From an uncultured Clostridia bacterium (GTDB taxonomy: Bacteria > Bacillota > Clostridia > Monoglobales > Monoglobaceae), in NCBI GenBank assembly GCA_934463175.1, contig CAKSIW010000013.1:1-43875 (forward strand): a DNA stretch of 43,875 bases. The letters run 5' to 3'. The position numbers were made by a program, and so were the translations under genes. Positions 24,461 to 32,879 of this stretch are shown here, in pieces. The notes under the pieces are model-generated. The model worked only from the letters and a program-made list of their open reading frames with translations. It did not search any database and was not told the DNA's origin. Numbering within the stretch: position 1 is the first letter of the stretch; every line of letters begins with the position of its first letter.

Positions 24461-26746
24461 ATGAAAGCAGTAACGGAAATTGACAACAAAATCAAGGAAA
24501 TTGCGGAGCGCATAAGGGAGCTTCGCGAAATTGAGAAGCTGACGCCCGAGCAGATGGCGCAAAAGACCGATGTCAGCGAGGAGGAATATCAAAGGTGCGA
24601 AAACGGCGAATGCGATTTGAACTTTGCATTCATATACCGCTGTGCACTGGCTCTTAACGTTGACGTAACGGATATAATCGAGGGAAGAAGTCCGACTCTT
24701 GCGTCCTACACTCTGACGCGCCGCGGCGAGGGGCAGAGAATCGAGCAGGCGCACGGCATGACATATTTCAATCTTGCGTCCGCGTTCAGAAACAGAATTG
24801 CAGAGCCGCTTTATGTCTGCTGTGAATACAGCGACGAGGCACAGAAACGTCCGATTGAACTGACAACACATGAAGGGCAGGAATGTGACATTGTCATTGA
24901 GGGCTGCCTGAAGGTTCAGGTCGGAGAGCATTCGGAAATTCTGGGACCGGGAGACAGTATATATTATGACAGTGCTTCTCCGCACGGAATGATTGCGGTT
25001 GGCGGACAGGACTGTCTGTTTTATGCAATTGTTCTCAATCCCGAGGGAGAGGGAACGTCCTCTCTGAAGCCTGCAAAGCGCATTGTTGAAAAGCACGCGT
25101 CAAAGGAGAAGGCAGGTCATGTCTATGATGCGTTTGTCGATACGGTTGAGGACGAGAACGGCACGCCGGTTTCCATAAAATTCAAAAACACGGAGCACTT
25201 TAATTTTGCCTATGACATTGTGGACAGAATTGCGGACAAAGACCACGAAAAAGTGGCTCTTGTCCATGTTTCCGAGACAAAGGAGGAGCGGAGGTTCACC
25301 TTCACGGATATGAAAAAGATGTCCTGCCGCGCCGCGAACTATTTCAAGTCGCTCGGCATTAAAAAAGGCGACCGCGTTATGCTTGTTCTGGGGCGGCACT
25401 ATCAGTTCTGGTATGCAATGCTCGGACTGCACCGACTCGGCGCGATTGCAATACCTGCAATGAATCAGCTGCTCGAACACGATTTTGAGTATCGGTTCAA
25501 TGCGGCGGGAATAAGCGCGATTCTGTGCACCGCAAAGGGCGACATTGCACATCAGGTTGACATTGCGGCGGAAAAGTGTCCGCAGCTCAAAAACAGAATC
25601 ATTGTCGGCGGCACCCGCAACGGCTGGAGAAGCTTTGATGAGGAATGCGGCATGTTCAGCACTCATTTTGACAGAACGGACGAGACCGCGGGCGGCGATG
25701 ACACAATGCTGATGTTCTTCACTTCGGGAACAACGGGATACCCGAAAATCGCGGCTCACAGCTTCAAATATGCTCTCGGACATTTCCACACGGCAAGATA
25801 CTGGCACGATGTTGAATCCGACGGACTGCATTTCACAATTTCGGACACGGGCTGGGCAAAGGCGATGTGGGGCAAGTTCTACGGACAGTGGATTTGCGAG
25901 GCGGCAACCTTTGTGTATGACTTTGAGAGGTTCAATGCGGCGGACATTCTGCCGATGTTTGCAAAATATAACATCACAACCTTCTGTGCGCCGCCGACCA
26001 TGCTGAGAATGATGATAAAGGAGGACATAACAAAGTATGATTTGTCGTCCATAAAGCATATGACAACGGCAGGCGAGGCGTTGAACCCCGAAATCTACAG
26101 ACAGTTTGAGGCGGCGACGGGGCTTCAGATATGCGAGGGCTTCGGTCAGTCGGAAAGCACAATGATGATCGGCAATCTTGTCGGCGCGGAACGCAAGGTC
26201 GGCTCAATGGGCAAGCCTGCACCGACATATGACATTGACATTCACGATGCCGACGGAAAAACCGTCAAAACGGGCGAGCCTGGTGAAATTGTTGTGAGAG
26301 TTGCCGAGGGCGCGCCGATTGGCTTGTTCAAGGGCTATTACAACGACCCCGAAAAAACAGCCGAGGTGTGGTATGACGGGTATTATCACACGGGGGATGT
26401 TGCGTGGCGCGATGAGGACGGATTCTATTGGTATGTCGGCAGAGCCGATGATGTAATTAAATCATCGGGCTACCGCATAGGTCCGTTTGAAATCGAGAGC
26501 GTAATTACGGAGCTTCCGTATGTTCTCGAATGCGGAGTTTCAGCAGCACCCGACGAGGTGCGCGGTCAGGTTGTCAAGGCAAGCGTTGTGCTTATGCCCG
26601 ACGTTGAGCCGACAGAAGAACTCAAGGCGGACATTCAGAACTATGTCAAAAAGCACACCGCTCCGTATAAATATCCGCGTATTGTTGTTTTCCGCGATGA
26701 GCTTCCGAAAACAACAAGCGGAAAGATTCAGCGCAATAAGCTGTAA
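24461..26746 (+). CDS. XRE-cupin-acyl-CoA synthetase fusion protein
   Basis: A 761-residue three-part protein. Residues 1-75 are an Xre-type helix-turn-helix (LTPEQMAQKTDVSEEEYQRCENGE), about 100-185 a cupin (GQECDIVIEGCLKVQVG, PGDSIYYDSASPHGM), and about 215-761 an AMP-forming acyl-CoA synthetase with MFFTSGTTGYPK, a GFGQSES adenylation motif, YHTGDVAWRDEDG and the terminal KTTSGKIQRNKL lysine (penultimate catalytic lysine). The third part most resembles medium-chain or acetyl-type acyl-CoA ligases. AAGGAGG (24447-24452) precedes ATGATG; 24461 is preferred. T-box control suggests that the substrate is an acid derived from an amino acid. Acid specificity is unknown. Confidence 0.9.
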   Translation: MKAVTEIDNKIKEIAERIRELREIEKLTPEQMAQKTDVSEEEYQRCENGECDLNFAFIYRCALALNVDVTDIIEGRSPTLASYTLTRRGEGQRIEQAHGMTYFNLASAFRNRIAEPLYVCCEYSDEAQKRPIELTTHEGQECDIVIEGCLKVQVGEHSEILGPGDSIYYDSASPHGMIAVGGQDCLFYAIVLNPEGEGTSSLKPAKRIVEKHASKEKAGHVYDAFVDTVEDENGTPVSIKFKNTEHFNFAYDIVDRIADKDHEKVALVHVSETKEERRFTFTDMKKMSCRAANYFKSLGIKKGDRVMLVLGRHYQFWYAMLGLHRLGAIAIPAMNQLLEHDFEYRFNAAGISAILCTAKGDIAHQVDIAAEKCPQLKNRIIVGGTRNGWRSFDEECGMFSTHFDRTDETAGGDDTMLMFFTSGTTGYPKIAAHSFKYALGHFHTARYWHDVESDGLHFTISDTGWAKAMWGKFYGQWICEAATFVYDFERFNAADILPMFAKYNITTFCAPPTMLRMMIKEDITKYDLSSIKHMTTAGEALNPEIYRQFEAATGLQICEGFGQSESTMMIGNLVGAERKVGSMGKPAPTYDIDIHDADGKTVKTGEPGEIVVRVAEGAPIGLFKGYYNDPEKTAEVWYDGYYHTGDVAWRDEDGFYWYVGRADDVIKSSGYRIGPFEIESVITELPYVLECGVSAAPDEVRGQVVKASVVLMPDVEPTEELKADIQNYVKKHTAPYKYPRIVVFRDELPKTTSGKIQRNKL

Positions 26747-26809
26747 TTGTGACGGAATCTGACATGGTATATCAAAAAATACATTACTGCTATACAAAAT
26801 AAACAATAT

Positions 26810-26840
26810 TCGACAAAAAGATTTGGTGTTATTATATAAT
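26810..26840 (+). promoter_or_regulatory. Probable promoter of the malate/fumarase/Hdr-Flx gene set
   Basis: TCGACA (26810-26815) with overlapping -10 candidates TATATA (26833-26838, 17-nt spacer) or TATAAT (26835-26840, 19-nt spacer). The -35 is imperfect. Confidence 0.55.
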
Positions 26841-26883
26841 AGAGTTATTGTGAATTAAGTAATATTATCAAAGAAGGTGCGTT

Positions 26884-27828
26884 ATGAACAAAATATCCAT
26901 TATCGGAACCGGAAGCGTGGGTTCCACAATTGCCTACACACTCACAGTTATGGGAATCGCTTCGGAAATTGTCATGATTGACATTAACAACGAAAAGGCT
27001 CTGGGGGAGGCTCTTGACATTCGTCAGGGAACTCCGTTCTGCGGTGCCTGTTCGATTTATGCCGGAGACTATCAGGACGCAAAGGATTCCGACATAGTTG
27101 TTCTGACCTCGGGCATTGCAAGAAAGCCGGGTCAGTCAAGGCTTGAGCTTGCACAGACAAACATAAACATCACAAAGTCGATAATTCCCGAAATCACGCG
27201 GTATGCTCCCGATGCAACATACATAATTGTGAGCAACCCTGTTGACGTGCTGACCTATACCTTCTGCAAAAGGTCGGGTCTGCCCGAGAACAGAATCATC
27301 GGCTCGGGAACGATTCTCGATACGTCCAGACTGCGTGCGAGAATTGCGGAATACTACAGCATAAGCCAAAGCAATGTTCACGCGTATGTGTTCGGTGAGC
27401 ACGGCGATTCGTCATTCATACCGTGGTCGGTTGCCAACATTTCAAATGTGCCGATTGCGGAGTGCGACAAGCTGGTTGTCAGCAACGGCATGTCAATGCC
27501 GAAGTTTAACTGTGATGAGGTTGAGCAGTATGTCCGCAAGTCGGGAGGAAAGGTCATTGAGAGAAAGGGCGCCACCTTCTATGCGGTTTCGGCGTCAGTC
27601 TGTCACATATGCAAATGCCTTCTGACGGGAATCGACACAACGATGACGGTTTCAACGCTTATGCACGGCGAATACGGCGTTGACGATGTGGCACTGAGCG
27701 TTCTCAACATTGTCGGCAAGGACGGCGCGAGAGCAAAGGTTCTCATGCCTCTCACCGATGAAGAGACGGCAAAGCTGAGAAGCAGTGCCGACACGCTGAA
27801 GAATGTTATAAAAAATCTTGAGATATAG
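26884..27828 (+). CDS. LDH-fold dehydrogenase, predicted malate dehydrogenase
   Basis: A 314-residue NAD-dependent 2-hydroxyacid dehydrogenase with the GTGSVGSTIA nucleotide fold, NPVDVLTY, GSGTILDTSRLR and the catalytic GEHGDSSF histidine. The overall sequence is L-lactate-dehydrogenase-like. At the substrate-specificity position (residue 102 in LDH numbering), where LDHs have Gln in NQKPGETR, this protein reads ARKPGQSR, with Arg (R80) as in malate dehydrogenases. Together with the fumarase gene 22 nt downstream this predicts oxaloacetate reduction to malate rather than lactate formation. AGAAGGTG precedes the ATG. Automated labels would probably call it L-lactate dehydrogenase. Confidence 0.85.
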   Translation: MNKISIIGTGSVGSTIAYTLTVMGIASEIVMIDINNEKALGEALDIRQGTPFCGACSIYAGDYQDAKDSDIVVLTSGIARKPGQSRLELAQTNINITKSIIPEITRYAPDATYIIVSNPVDVLTYTFCKRSGLPENRIIGSGTILDTSRLRARIAEYYSISQSNVHAYVFGEHGDSSFIPWSVANISNVPIAECDKLVVSNGMSMPKFNCDEVEQYVRKSGGKVIERKGATFYAVSASVCHICKCLLTGIDTTMTVSTLMHGEYGVDDVALSVLNIVGKDGARAKVLMPLTDEETAKLRSSADTLKNVIKNLEI

Positions 27829-27850
27829 TATCGAAAGGAAGTATTAAGCT

Positions 27851-29227
27851 ATGGATTACCGAATTGAACATGATTCCATGGGTGAGGTGAAGGTTCCGTC
27901 CGACAGACTGTGGGCGGCGCAGACCCAGAGAAGCCATGAAAACTTTAAGATTGGTGTTGACATTGAAACAATGCCGCGCGAGATAACTCATGCTTTCGGA
28001 ATATTAAAAAAAGCTGCTGCGCTTGCAAACAGCGAGCTGAAGCCCGAAAAGATGACAAAGGAGAAGCTTGACGCAATCACTGCGGCGTGTGACGAGGTCA
28101 TATCGGGTGAGCTTAACGGACATTTTCCGCTTGTTGTATGGCAGACGGGTTCGGGAACTCAGTCGAATATGAACGCAAACGAGGTCATTGCAAACCGTGC
28201 AAACGAGATTGCGGGCAAGAAGATAGCGCACCCGAACGATGACATAAACATGAGCCAGTCATCAAACGACACATTCCCGACAGCAATGCACATTTCGGCT
28301 GTCACAGCGATTGAGGACAAGCTTTTGCCTGCGGTTGAGCTGCTCATCGGGACGTTCAGACGTCTTGAAGAGGAAAATGAGGGGATTGTGAAATCGGGCA
28401 GAACTCATTTGCAGGACGCAACCCCGATTAAGTTCAGTCAGGAAATCAGCGGCTGGCGTTCAAGCCTTGAACGCGATGCCGAGCTTCTGAGGCTTGCGCT
28501 GAAGCCGCTCTATGAGCTTGCTCTCGGCGGAACGGCTGTCGGAACGGGACTCAATGCCCCGAAGGGATTTTCGGAGCTTGTTGCGGCGAAGGTGGCAGAG
28601 CTCACGGGCAAGCCGTTTGTGACTGCTGCAAACAAGTTCCATGCACTCACATCAAAGGACGAAATTGTTTTTGCTCACGGCGCAATCAAGGCGACGGCTT
28701 GCGATATGCTGAAAATCGCAAATGACGTCCGCTGGCTTGCATCAGGTCCGCGTGACGGACTGGGAGAGATTTTCATTCCCGAAAACGAGCCGGGTTCTTC
28801 AATCATGCCGGGAAAGGTCAACCCGACACAGTGTGAGGCTGTGACGATGGTTGCGGTTCAGGTTATGGGAAATGACACGGCAGTGTCAATTGCGGCGTCA
28901 CAGGGTAATTTTGAGCTTAATGTGTTCATGCCTGTTGCGGCATATAATTTCTTGCAGTCTGCAAGACTGCTTGCCGAGGCAATTGTTTCGTTCAACAACA
29001 ACTGTGCTGTCGGAATAAAGGCAAACAAGGAGAAAATGCATCACAATCTGCACAACTCGCTCATGCTTGTGACGGCGCTCAATCCGTACATCGGATATGA
29101 AAATGCCGCAAAGACTGCGAAGAAGGCGTTCAAGGATAACATATCCCTGAAGCAGGCGTGCGTTGAGCTGGGATTTCTGACGGAAGAAAAATTTGACGAG
29201 GTGTTCCACCCCGAACAGATGGTTTAA
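27851..29227 (+). CDS. fumC: Class II fumarate hydratase (fumarase C)
   Basis: A 458-residue oxygen-stable fumarase of the aspartase/fumarase superfamily. It has QTGSGTQSNMN, MSQSSNDTFPTAMH, the active-site SGRTHLQDATP and the signature GSSIMPGKVNPTQCE. It interconverts malate and fumarate. FumC rather than aspartase is favoured by the overall sequence, though the two are close. AAAGGAAG is 10 nt before the ATG. The gene lies between the malate-type dehydrogenase and the Hdr/Flx/fumarate-reductase genes, a coherent reductive branch. Confidence 0.92.
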   Translation: MDYRIEHDSMGEVKVPSDRLWAAQTQRSHENFKIGVDIETMPREITHAFGILKKAAALANSELKPEKMTKEKLDAITAACDEVISGELNGHFPLVVWQTGSGTQSNMNANEVIANRANEIAGKKIAHPNDDINMSQSSNDTFPTAMHISAVTAIEDKLLPAVELLIGTFRRLEEENEGIVKSGRTHLQDATPIKFSQEISGWRSSLERDAELLRLALKPLYELALGGTAVGTGLNAPKGFSELVAAKVAELTGKPFVTAANKFHALTSKDEIVFAHGAIKATACDMLKIANDVRWLASGPRDGLGEIFIPENEPGSSIMPGKVNPTQCEAVTMVAVQVMGNDTAVSIAASQGNFELNVFMPVAAYNFLQSARLLAEAIVSFNNNCAVGIKANKEKMHHNLHNSLMLVTALNPYIGYENAAKTAKKAFKDNISLKQACVELGFLTEEKFDEVFHPEQMV

Positions 29228-29253
29228 AAAATTGACGTGATGGAGGTAAAACT

Positions 29254-30048
29254 ATGAAGGTAAGCTATTTCCCGGGCTGCACCCTCCGTACAAAGGCAAA
29301 GGAGCTTGACAGCTTTGCGAGAAGGAGTGCCGAGGTTCTCGGCGTTGAGCTTTGCGAGATTGATAACTGGCAGTGCTGCGGCGGTGTTTATGTCAGCGCA
29401 AAGGACGAAATTGCGTCGAAGCTTTCAAGCGTGCGTGCGCTTATGACGGCGAGAGATGAAAAGCAGCCTTTGGTTACGGTTTGTTCAGCCTGTCATAATG
29501 TTATAAAGCAGACCAACCACGAAATCCGCACAAATGAGGATTTCGCGGCAAAGGTGAATAATTATATGGCACAGGAAAAAGAAAAGCCTGCGCCTTATTT
29601 TGGTGAAACAGAGGTTTATCATTTCCTTGAACTGCTCCGTGACAAGATTGGATTTGATAAAATTGCGGAAAAGGTGAAGAATCCGCTCACGGGCAGGAAA
29701 ATCGCGGCATATTACGGCTGTATGCTTCTGCGTCCGGGAAAGGTCATGAAGTTTGACGATCCCGAAAATCCGAAAATTATGGAGGATTTTCTGAAGGCAC
29801 TCGGCGCAGAGCCTGTCATCTGGGCGGCAAGAAACGAGTGCTGCGGCGCGTATGTTTCTGTTGAGGACGCAAAGACTGCGGAAAAGCGCGGACGCGCGGT
29901 TGCGGAAAGCGCGGAATGCGGCGGTGCGGAGATGATTGTCACTGCATGTCCGCTTTGCAGATATAATCTTATAAAAAGCGGAAGCGAACTGCCTGTGATA
30001 TATTTCACAGAGCTGCTCGCCGAGGCTTTGGGAGTGAAGGGGGAATAG
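29254..30048 (+). CDS. hdrB: HdrB-like subunit (two CCG domains)
   Basis: A 264-residue heterodisulfide reductase B-type protein. Two cysteine-rich CCG domains are visible: YFPGCTL...WQCCGG...CSACHN (residues 5-85) and YYGCMLL...NECCGAY...CPLCRYNL (about 155-240). These bind the noncubane [4Fe-4S] clusters at which HdrB reduces disulfides in methanogens. In bacteria without coenzyme M the electron acceptor is different; here the nearby flavoprotein suggests electron delivery towards fumarate. It is cotranscribed with HdrC, whose start is 3 nt after its stop. Confidence 0.92.
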   Translation: MKVSYFPGCTLRTKAKELDSFARRSAEVLGVELCEIDNWQCCGGVYVSAKDEIASKLSSVRALMTARDEKQPLVTVCSACHNVIKQTNHEIRTNEDFAAKVNNYMAQEKEKPAPYFGETEVYHFLELLRDKIGFDKIAEKVKNPLTGRKIAAYYGCMLLRPGKVMKFDDPENPKIMEDFLKALGAEPVIWAARNECCGAYVSVEDAKTAEKRGRAVAESAECGGAEMIVTACPLCRYNLIKSGSELPVIYFTELLAEALGVKGE

Positions 30049-30050
30049 AA

Positions 30051-30443
30051 ATGCAGAATAAGACAGAACGCATGAAGGAACAGATTCTGCGCACAAGCGG
30101 CGTGAATCCGCAAAAATGTATGCGCTGCGGAAAGTGTTCGGCAACCTGTCCCTCATATGATGAGATGGAATACCACCCTCACCAGTTTGTATATATGATT
30201 GAAACGGGCGACCTTGAAGCACTCAGAAATTCCGACTCGGTTTATAAATGCCTGTCGTGCTTTGCGTGTGTTGACCGCTGCCCGAGGGGTGTTGAGCCTG
30301 CAAAGCTCATTGAGGCACTGAGACTCACGGTGATACGCGAAAAGGGCGGAAATCATCTGAAGCCCGAGGAAATACCTGCGCTGATTGATGAAGACATGCC
30401 ACAGCAGGCAATTGTCAGCGCATTCAGAAAATATTCAAAATAG
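30051..30443 (+). CDS. hdrC: HdrC-like iron-sulfur subunit
   Basis: A 130-residue protein with two [4Fe-4S] ferredoxin motifs, CMRCGKCSATCPSY and CLSCFACVDRCPRG, in the usual HdrC spacing. It carries electrons between HdrA and HdrB. It begins 3 nt after HdrB ends and lies 17 nt before HdrA. Soluble, with no membrane segment. Confidence 0.92.
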   Translation: MQNKTERMKEQILRTSGVNPQKCMRCGKCSATCPSYDEMEYHPHQFVYMIETGDLEALRNSDSVYKCLSCFACVDRCPRGVEPAKLIEALRLTVIREKGGNHLKPEEIPALIDEDMPQQAIVSAFRKYSK

Positions 30444-30459
30444 AAAGGAGATACAAACC

Positions 30460-32454
30460 ATGCAGAGAATTGGAGTATTTGTCTGTCACTGCGGAACAAA
30501 TATTGCGGGAACAGTTGATGTCGGCGCGGTTGCAAAGGCTCTTGAAAACGAGCCGGGGGTTGTTTTCTCCACCGATTATCAGTATATGTGTTCGCAGGCA
30601 GGTCAGGACATAATCAAAAGTGCAATTGCGGAGCACCGTCTCACGGGCATAGTTGTCTGCTCATGCTCACCGCGTATGCACGAGGCAACATTCAGGAAAA
30701 CCGCGGCGGCGGCAGGACTGAACCCATATATGGTTGAGATCGCAAACATTCGTGAGCAATGTTCATGGGTTCATAAGGAGATGCCTGTCGGCACGGAAAA
30801 GGCGATTATTCTCGGGAAAGCGGCTGTTGCCAAGGTCAATCTGAACACACCGCTGACACCGGGTGAGAGTCCCGTGACAAAGCGTGCGCTGGTCATCGGC
30901 GGCGGAATTGCGGGAATCCAGACCGCACTTGATATTGCCGATGCAGGATTTCCGGTTGACATTGTTGAGACAAAGCCGACAATCGGCGGAAAAATGGCTC
31001 AGCTGGACAAAACATTCCCGACACTTGACTGTGCGGCGTGCATTCTGACGCCGAAGATGGTTGATGTGGCGCAGAATGAAAAAATCAGAATATTCTCATA
31101 TTCGGAGGTGACTGAGGTTGGCGGTTTTGTCGGCAATTTTGAGGTCACAATCAAGAAACGTGCAAGATATGTCAAGGAGGACATCTGCACAGGCTGCGGA
31201 GTCTGCACAGAGAAATGTCCTCAGAAAAAAGTTCCGAACGAGTTCAATCTCGGAATGGATACGCGCCGTGCAATATACATTCCGTTTGCACAGGCGGTTC
31301 CCAAGGTGGCAACAATCGACCCGAACTACTGCACAATGCTGAAAACAGGCAAGTGCGGAGTTTGTTCAAAGGTCTGCACCGCAGGCGCGATTGACTATGC
31401 CGCAAAGGACGAGTTTATAAAGGAAAAATACGGCGCAATTGTTGTTGCAACGGGCTTCAATCCGATTTCGCCCGACAAGTTCGATGAATATGCATATTCG
31501 CAATCAAAGGACGTCATAACATCGCTGGAATTTGAGCGTCTGACAAATGCGGCAGGTCCGACACAGGGAAAGCTTCTGCGCCCGTCGGACGGTGAGCACC
31601 CGCACACGATTGTGTTTGTTCAGTGTGTCGGTTCAAGATGTGCGGCATGTGCCGAAAAGGGCAAGGAATACTGCTCGAAAATCTGCTGTATGTATACGGC
31701 TAAGCATGCAATGCTGACGCGCGACAAATATCCCGACACAGATGTTTATGTTTTCTATATTGACGTCAGAACCCCGGGCAAGAACTTTGATGAGTTCTAT
31801 CGCCGCGCTGTTGAAGAATACGGCGTGCATTATATAAAGGGTATGGTCGGCAAGGTTTCGCCCGAGGGCGGAAAGCTGAAGGTTCAGGCATCTGATTTGC
31901 TTGCAAACCGGCAGCTGCATATTGATGCGGATTTGGTTGTGCTTGCGATGGCAATTGAGCCTGACAAGTCGGCGCGTCCGCTTGCAACAATGCTGACGGC
32001 AAGCATGGACACAAACGATTTCTTCACCGAAGCGCACCCGAAGCTCCGACCCGTTGAAAGCCCGACAGCAGGCGTGTTCCTGTCGGGAACGTGCCAGGGG
32101 CCGAAGGATATCCCCGAGACGGTTTCTCAGGCGGGAGCGGCAGCTTCAAAGGTAATCGGATTGCTGTGCAAGGACAAGCTCACGGGCAACCCGTGTGTTG
32201 CACATTCAGATGAGATGATGTGCAACGGCTGTTCAACCTGTGAAAAGGTTTGCCCATACGGCGCAATAACATATTCGGAAAAGGAATTCAGAATGCCTGA
32301 CCGAACAACAAAGCTTCGCCGTGTTGCAACGGTAAATGAGGCTGTGTGCCAGGGCTGCGGTGCATGTACGGTTGCATGCATGTCGGGAGCTATGGATCTG
32401 AAGGGCTTTATGAATAAGCAAATTATGGCGGAGGTGGACGCAATATGCAAGTAA
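30460..32454 (+). CDS. hdrA: HdrA-like flavoprotein (electron-bifurcation core)
   Basis: A 664-residue HdrA. Order of parts: N-terminal VCHCGTNIAGTV segment, FAD-binding GGGIAGIQTALDIADAG (about residue 150), a ferredoxin motif CTGCGVCTEKCPQK, Cys-rich CVGSRCAACAEKGKEYCSKICC, and two C-terminal [4Fe-4S] motifs (CNGCSTCEKVCPYG and CQGCGACTVACMSG). In methanogens the HdrA FAD splits electrons between ferredoxin and the disulfide. AGAAAGGAG (30442-30450) fixes the ATG at 30460, although the frame is open from 30385. Its last 10 nt overlap the MvhD/FlxD gene. Confidence 0.94.
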   Translation: MQRIGVFVCHCGTNIAGTVDVGAVAKALENEPGVVFSTDYQYMCSQAGQDIIKSAIAEHRLTGIVVCSCSPRMHEATFRKTAAAAGLNPYMVEIANIREQCSWVHKEMPVGTEKAIILGKAAVAKVNLNTPLTPGESPVTKRALVIGGGIAGIQTALDIADAGFPVDIVETKPTIGGKMAQLDKTFPTLDCAACILTPKMVDVAQNEKIRIFSYSEVTEVGGFVGNFEVTIKKRARYVKEDICTGCGVCTEKCPQKKVPNEFNLGMDTRRAIYIPFAQAVPKVATIDPNYCTMLKTGKCGVCSKVCTAGAIDYAAKDEFIKEKYGAIVVATGFNPISPDKFDEYAYSQSKDVITSLEFERLTNAAGPTQGKLLRPSDGEHPHTIVFVQCVGSRCAACAEKGKEYCSKICCMYTAKHAMLTRDKYPDTDVYVFYIDVRTPGKNFDEFYRRAVEEYGVHYIKGMVGKVSPEGGKLKVQASDLLANRQLHIDADLVVLAMAIEPDKSARPLATMLTASMDTNDFFTEAHPKLRPVESPTAGVFLSGTCQGPKDIPETVSQAGAAASKVIGLLCKDKLTGNPCVAHSDEMMCNGCSTCEKVCPYGAITYSEKEFRMPDRTTKLRRVATVNEAVCQGCGACTVACMSGAMDLKGFMNKQIMAEVDAICK

Positions 32455-32879
32455 ATGAATATAAGCCGCTTATTGTGGCATTCTGCTGTAACTGGTGTTC
32501 ATATGCAGGAGCGGATTTGGCGGGAAATAACCGTCTGAACTATCCTGCCGATGTGAAGATTATCCGTGTTCCGTGTTCGTGCAGGGTGAATCCGATGTTC
32601 ATTCTGCGTGCATTTCAGCGCGGTGCGGACGGTGTTATAATATGCGGCTGTCACCCGGGTGACTGTCACTATACATCGGGCAACTATTACGCAAGACGCC
32701 GCATGTCGCTTCTCTTTTCAATGCTTGACTATCTCGGCATCGAGAGAGACAGAACCCGTGTTGAATGGGTCAGTGCGGCAGAGGGCGCAAAGTTTGCGCA
32801 GACAATGAATGATTTTGTTGCCAAGGTTGCGGCACTCGGCGAAAACAAAAGATTGGAGGATTTGCGATGCAAGAAATAA
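32445..32879 (+). CDS. flxD: MvhD/FlxD-like electron-transfer subunit
   Basis: A 144-residue protein of the MvhD (methyl-viologen hydrogenase delta) family: FCCNWCSYAGADLAG, RVPCSCRVNP and CGCHPGDCHY supply the conserved [2Fe-2S] cysteines. MvhD/FlxD links an electron-input module to HdrA. There is no hydrogenase gene here; the input module is instead the Flx-type proteins encoded next, which argues for NAD(P)H as electron donor. It overlaps HdrA by 10 nt and the next gene by 13 nt. Confidence 0.92.
   Translation: MQVNEYKPLIVAFCCNWCSYAGADLAGNNRLNYPADVKIIRVPCSCRVNPMFILRAFQRGADGVIICGCHPGDCHYTSGNYYARRRMSLLFSMLDYLGIERDRTRVEWVSAAEGAKFAQTMNDFVAKVAALGENKRLEDLRCKK

Noticed and set aside
25100..26059. 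A 319-codon open frame on the minus strand opposite the acyl-CoA synthetase.
   Set aside because: It is a shadow of the strongly conserved ligase; it has no family resemblance and no ribosome binding site.
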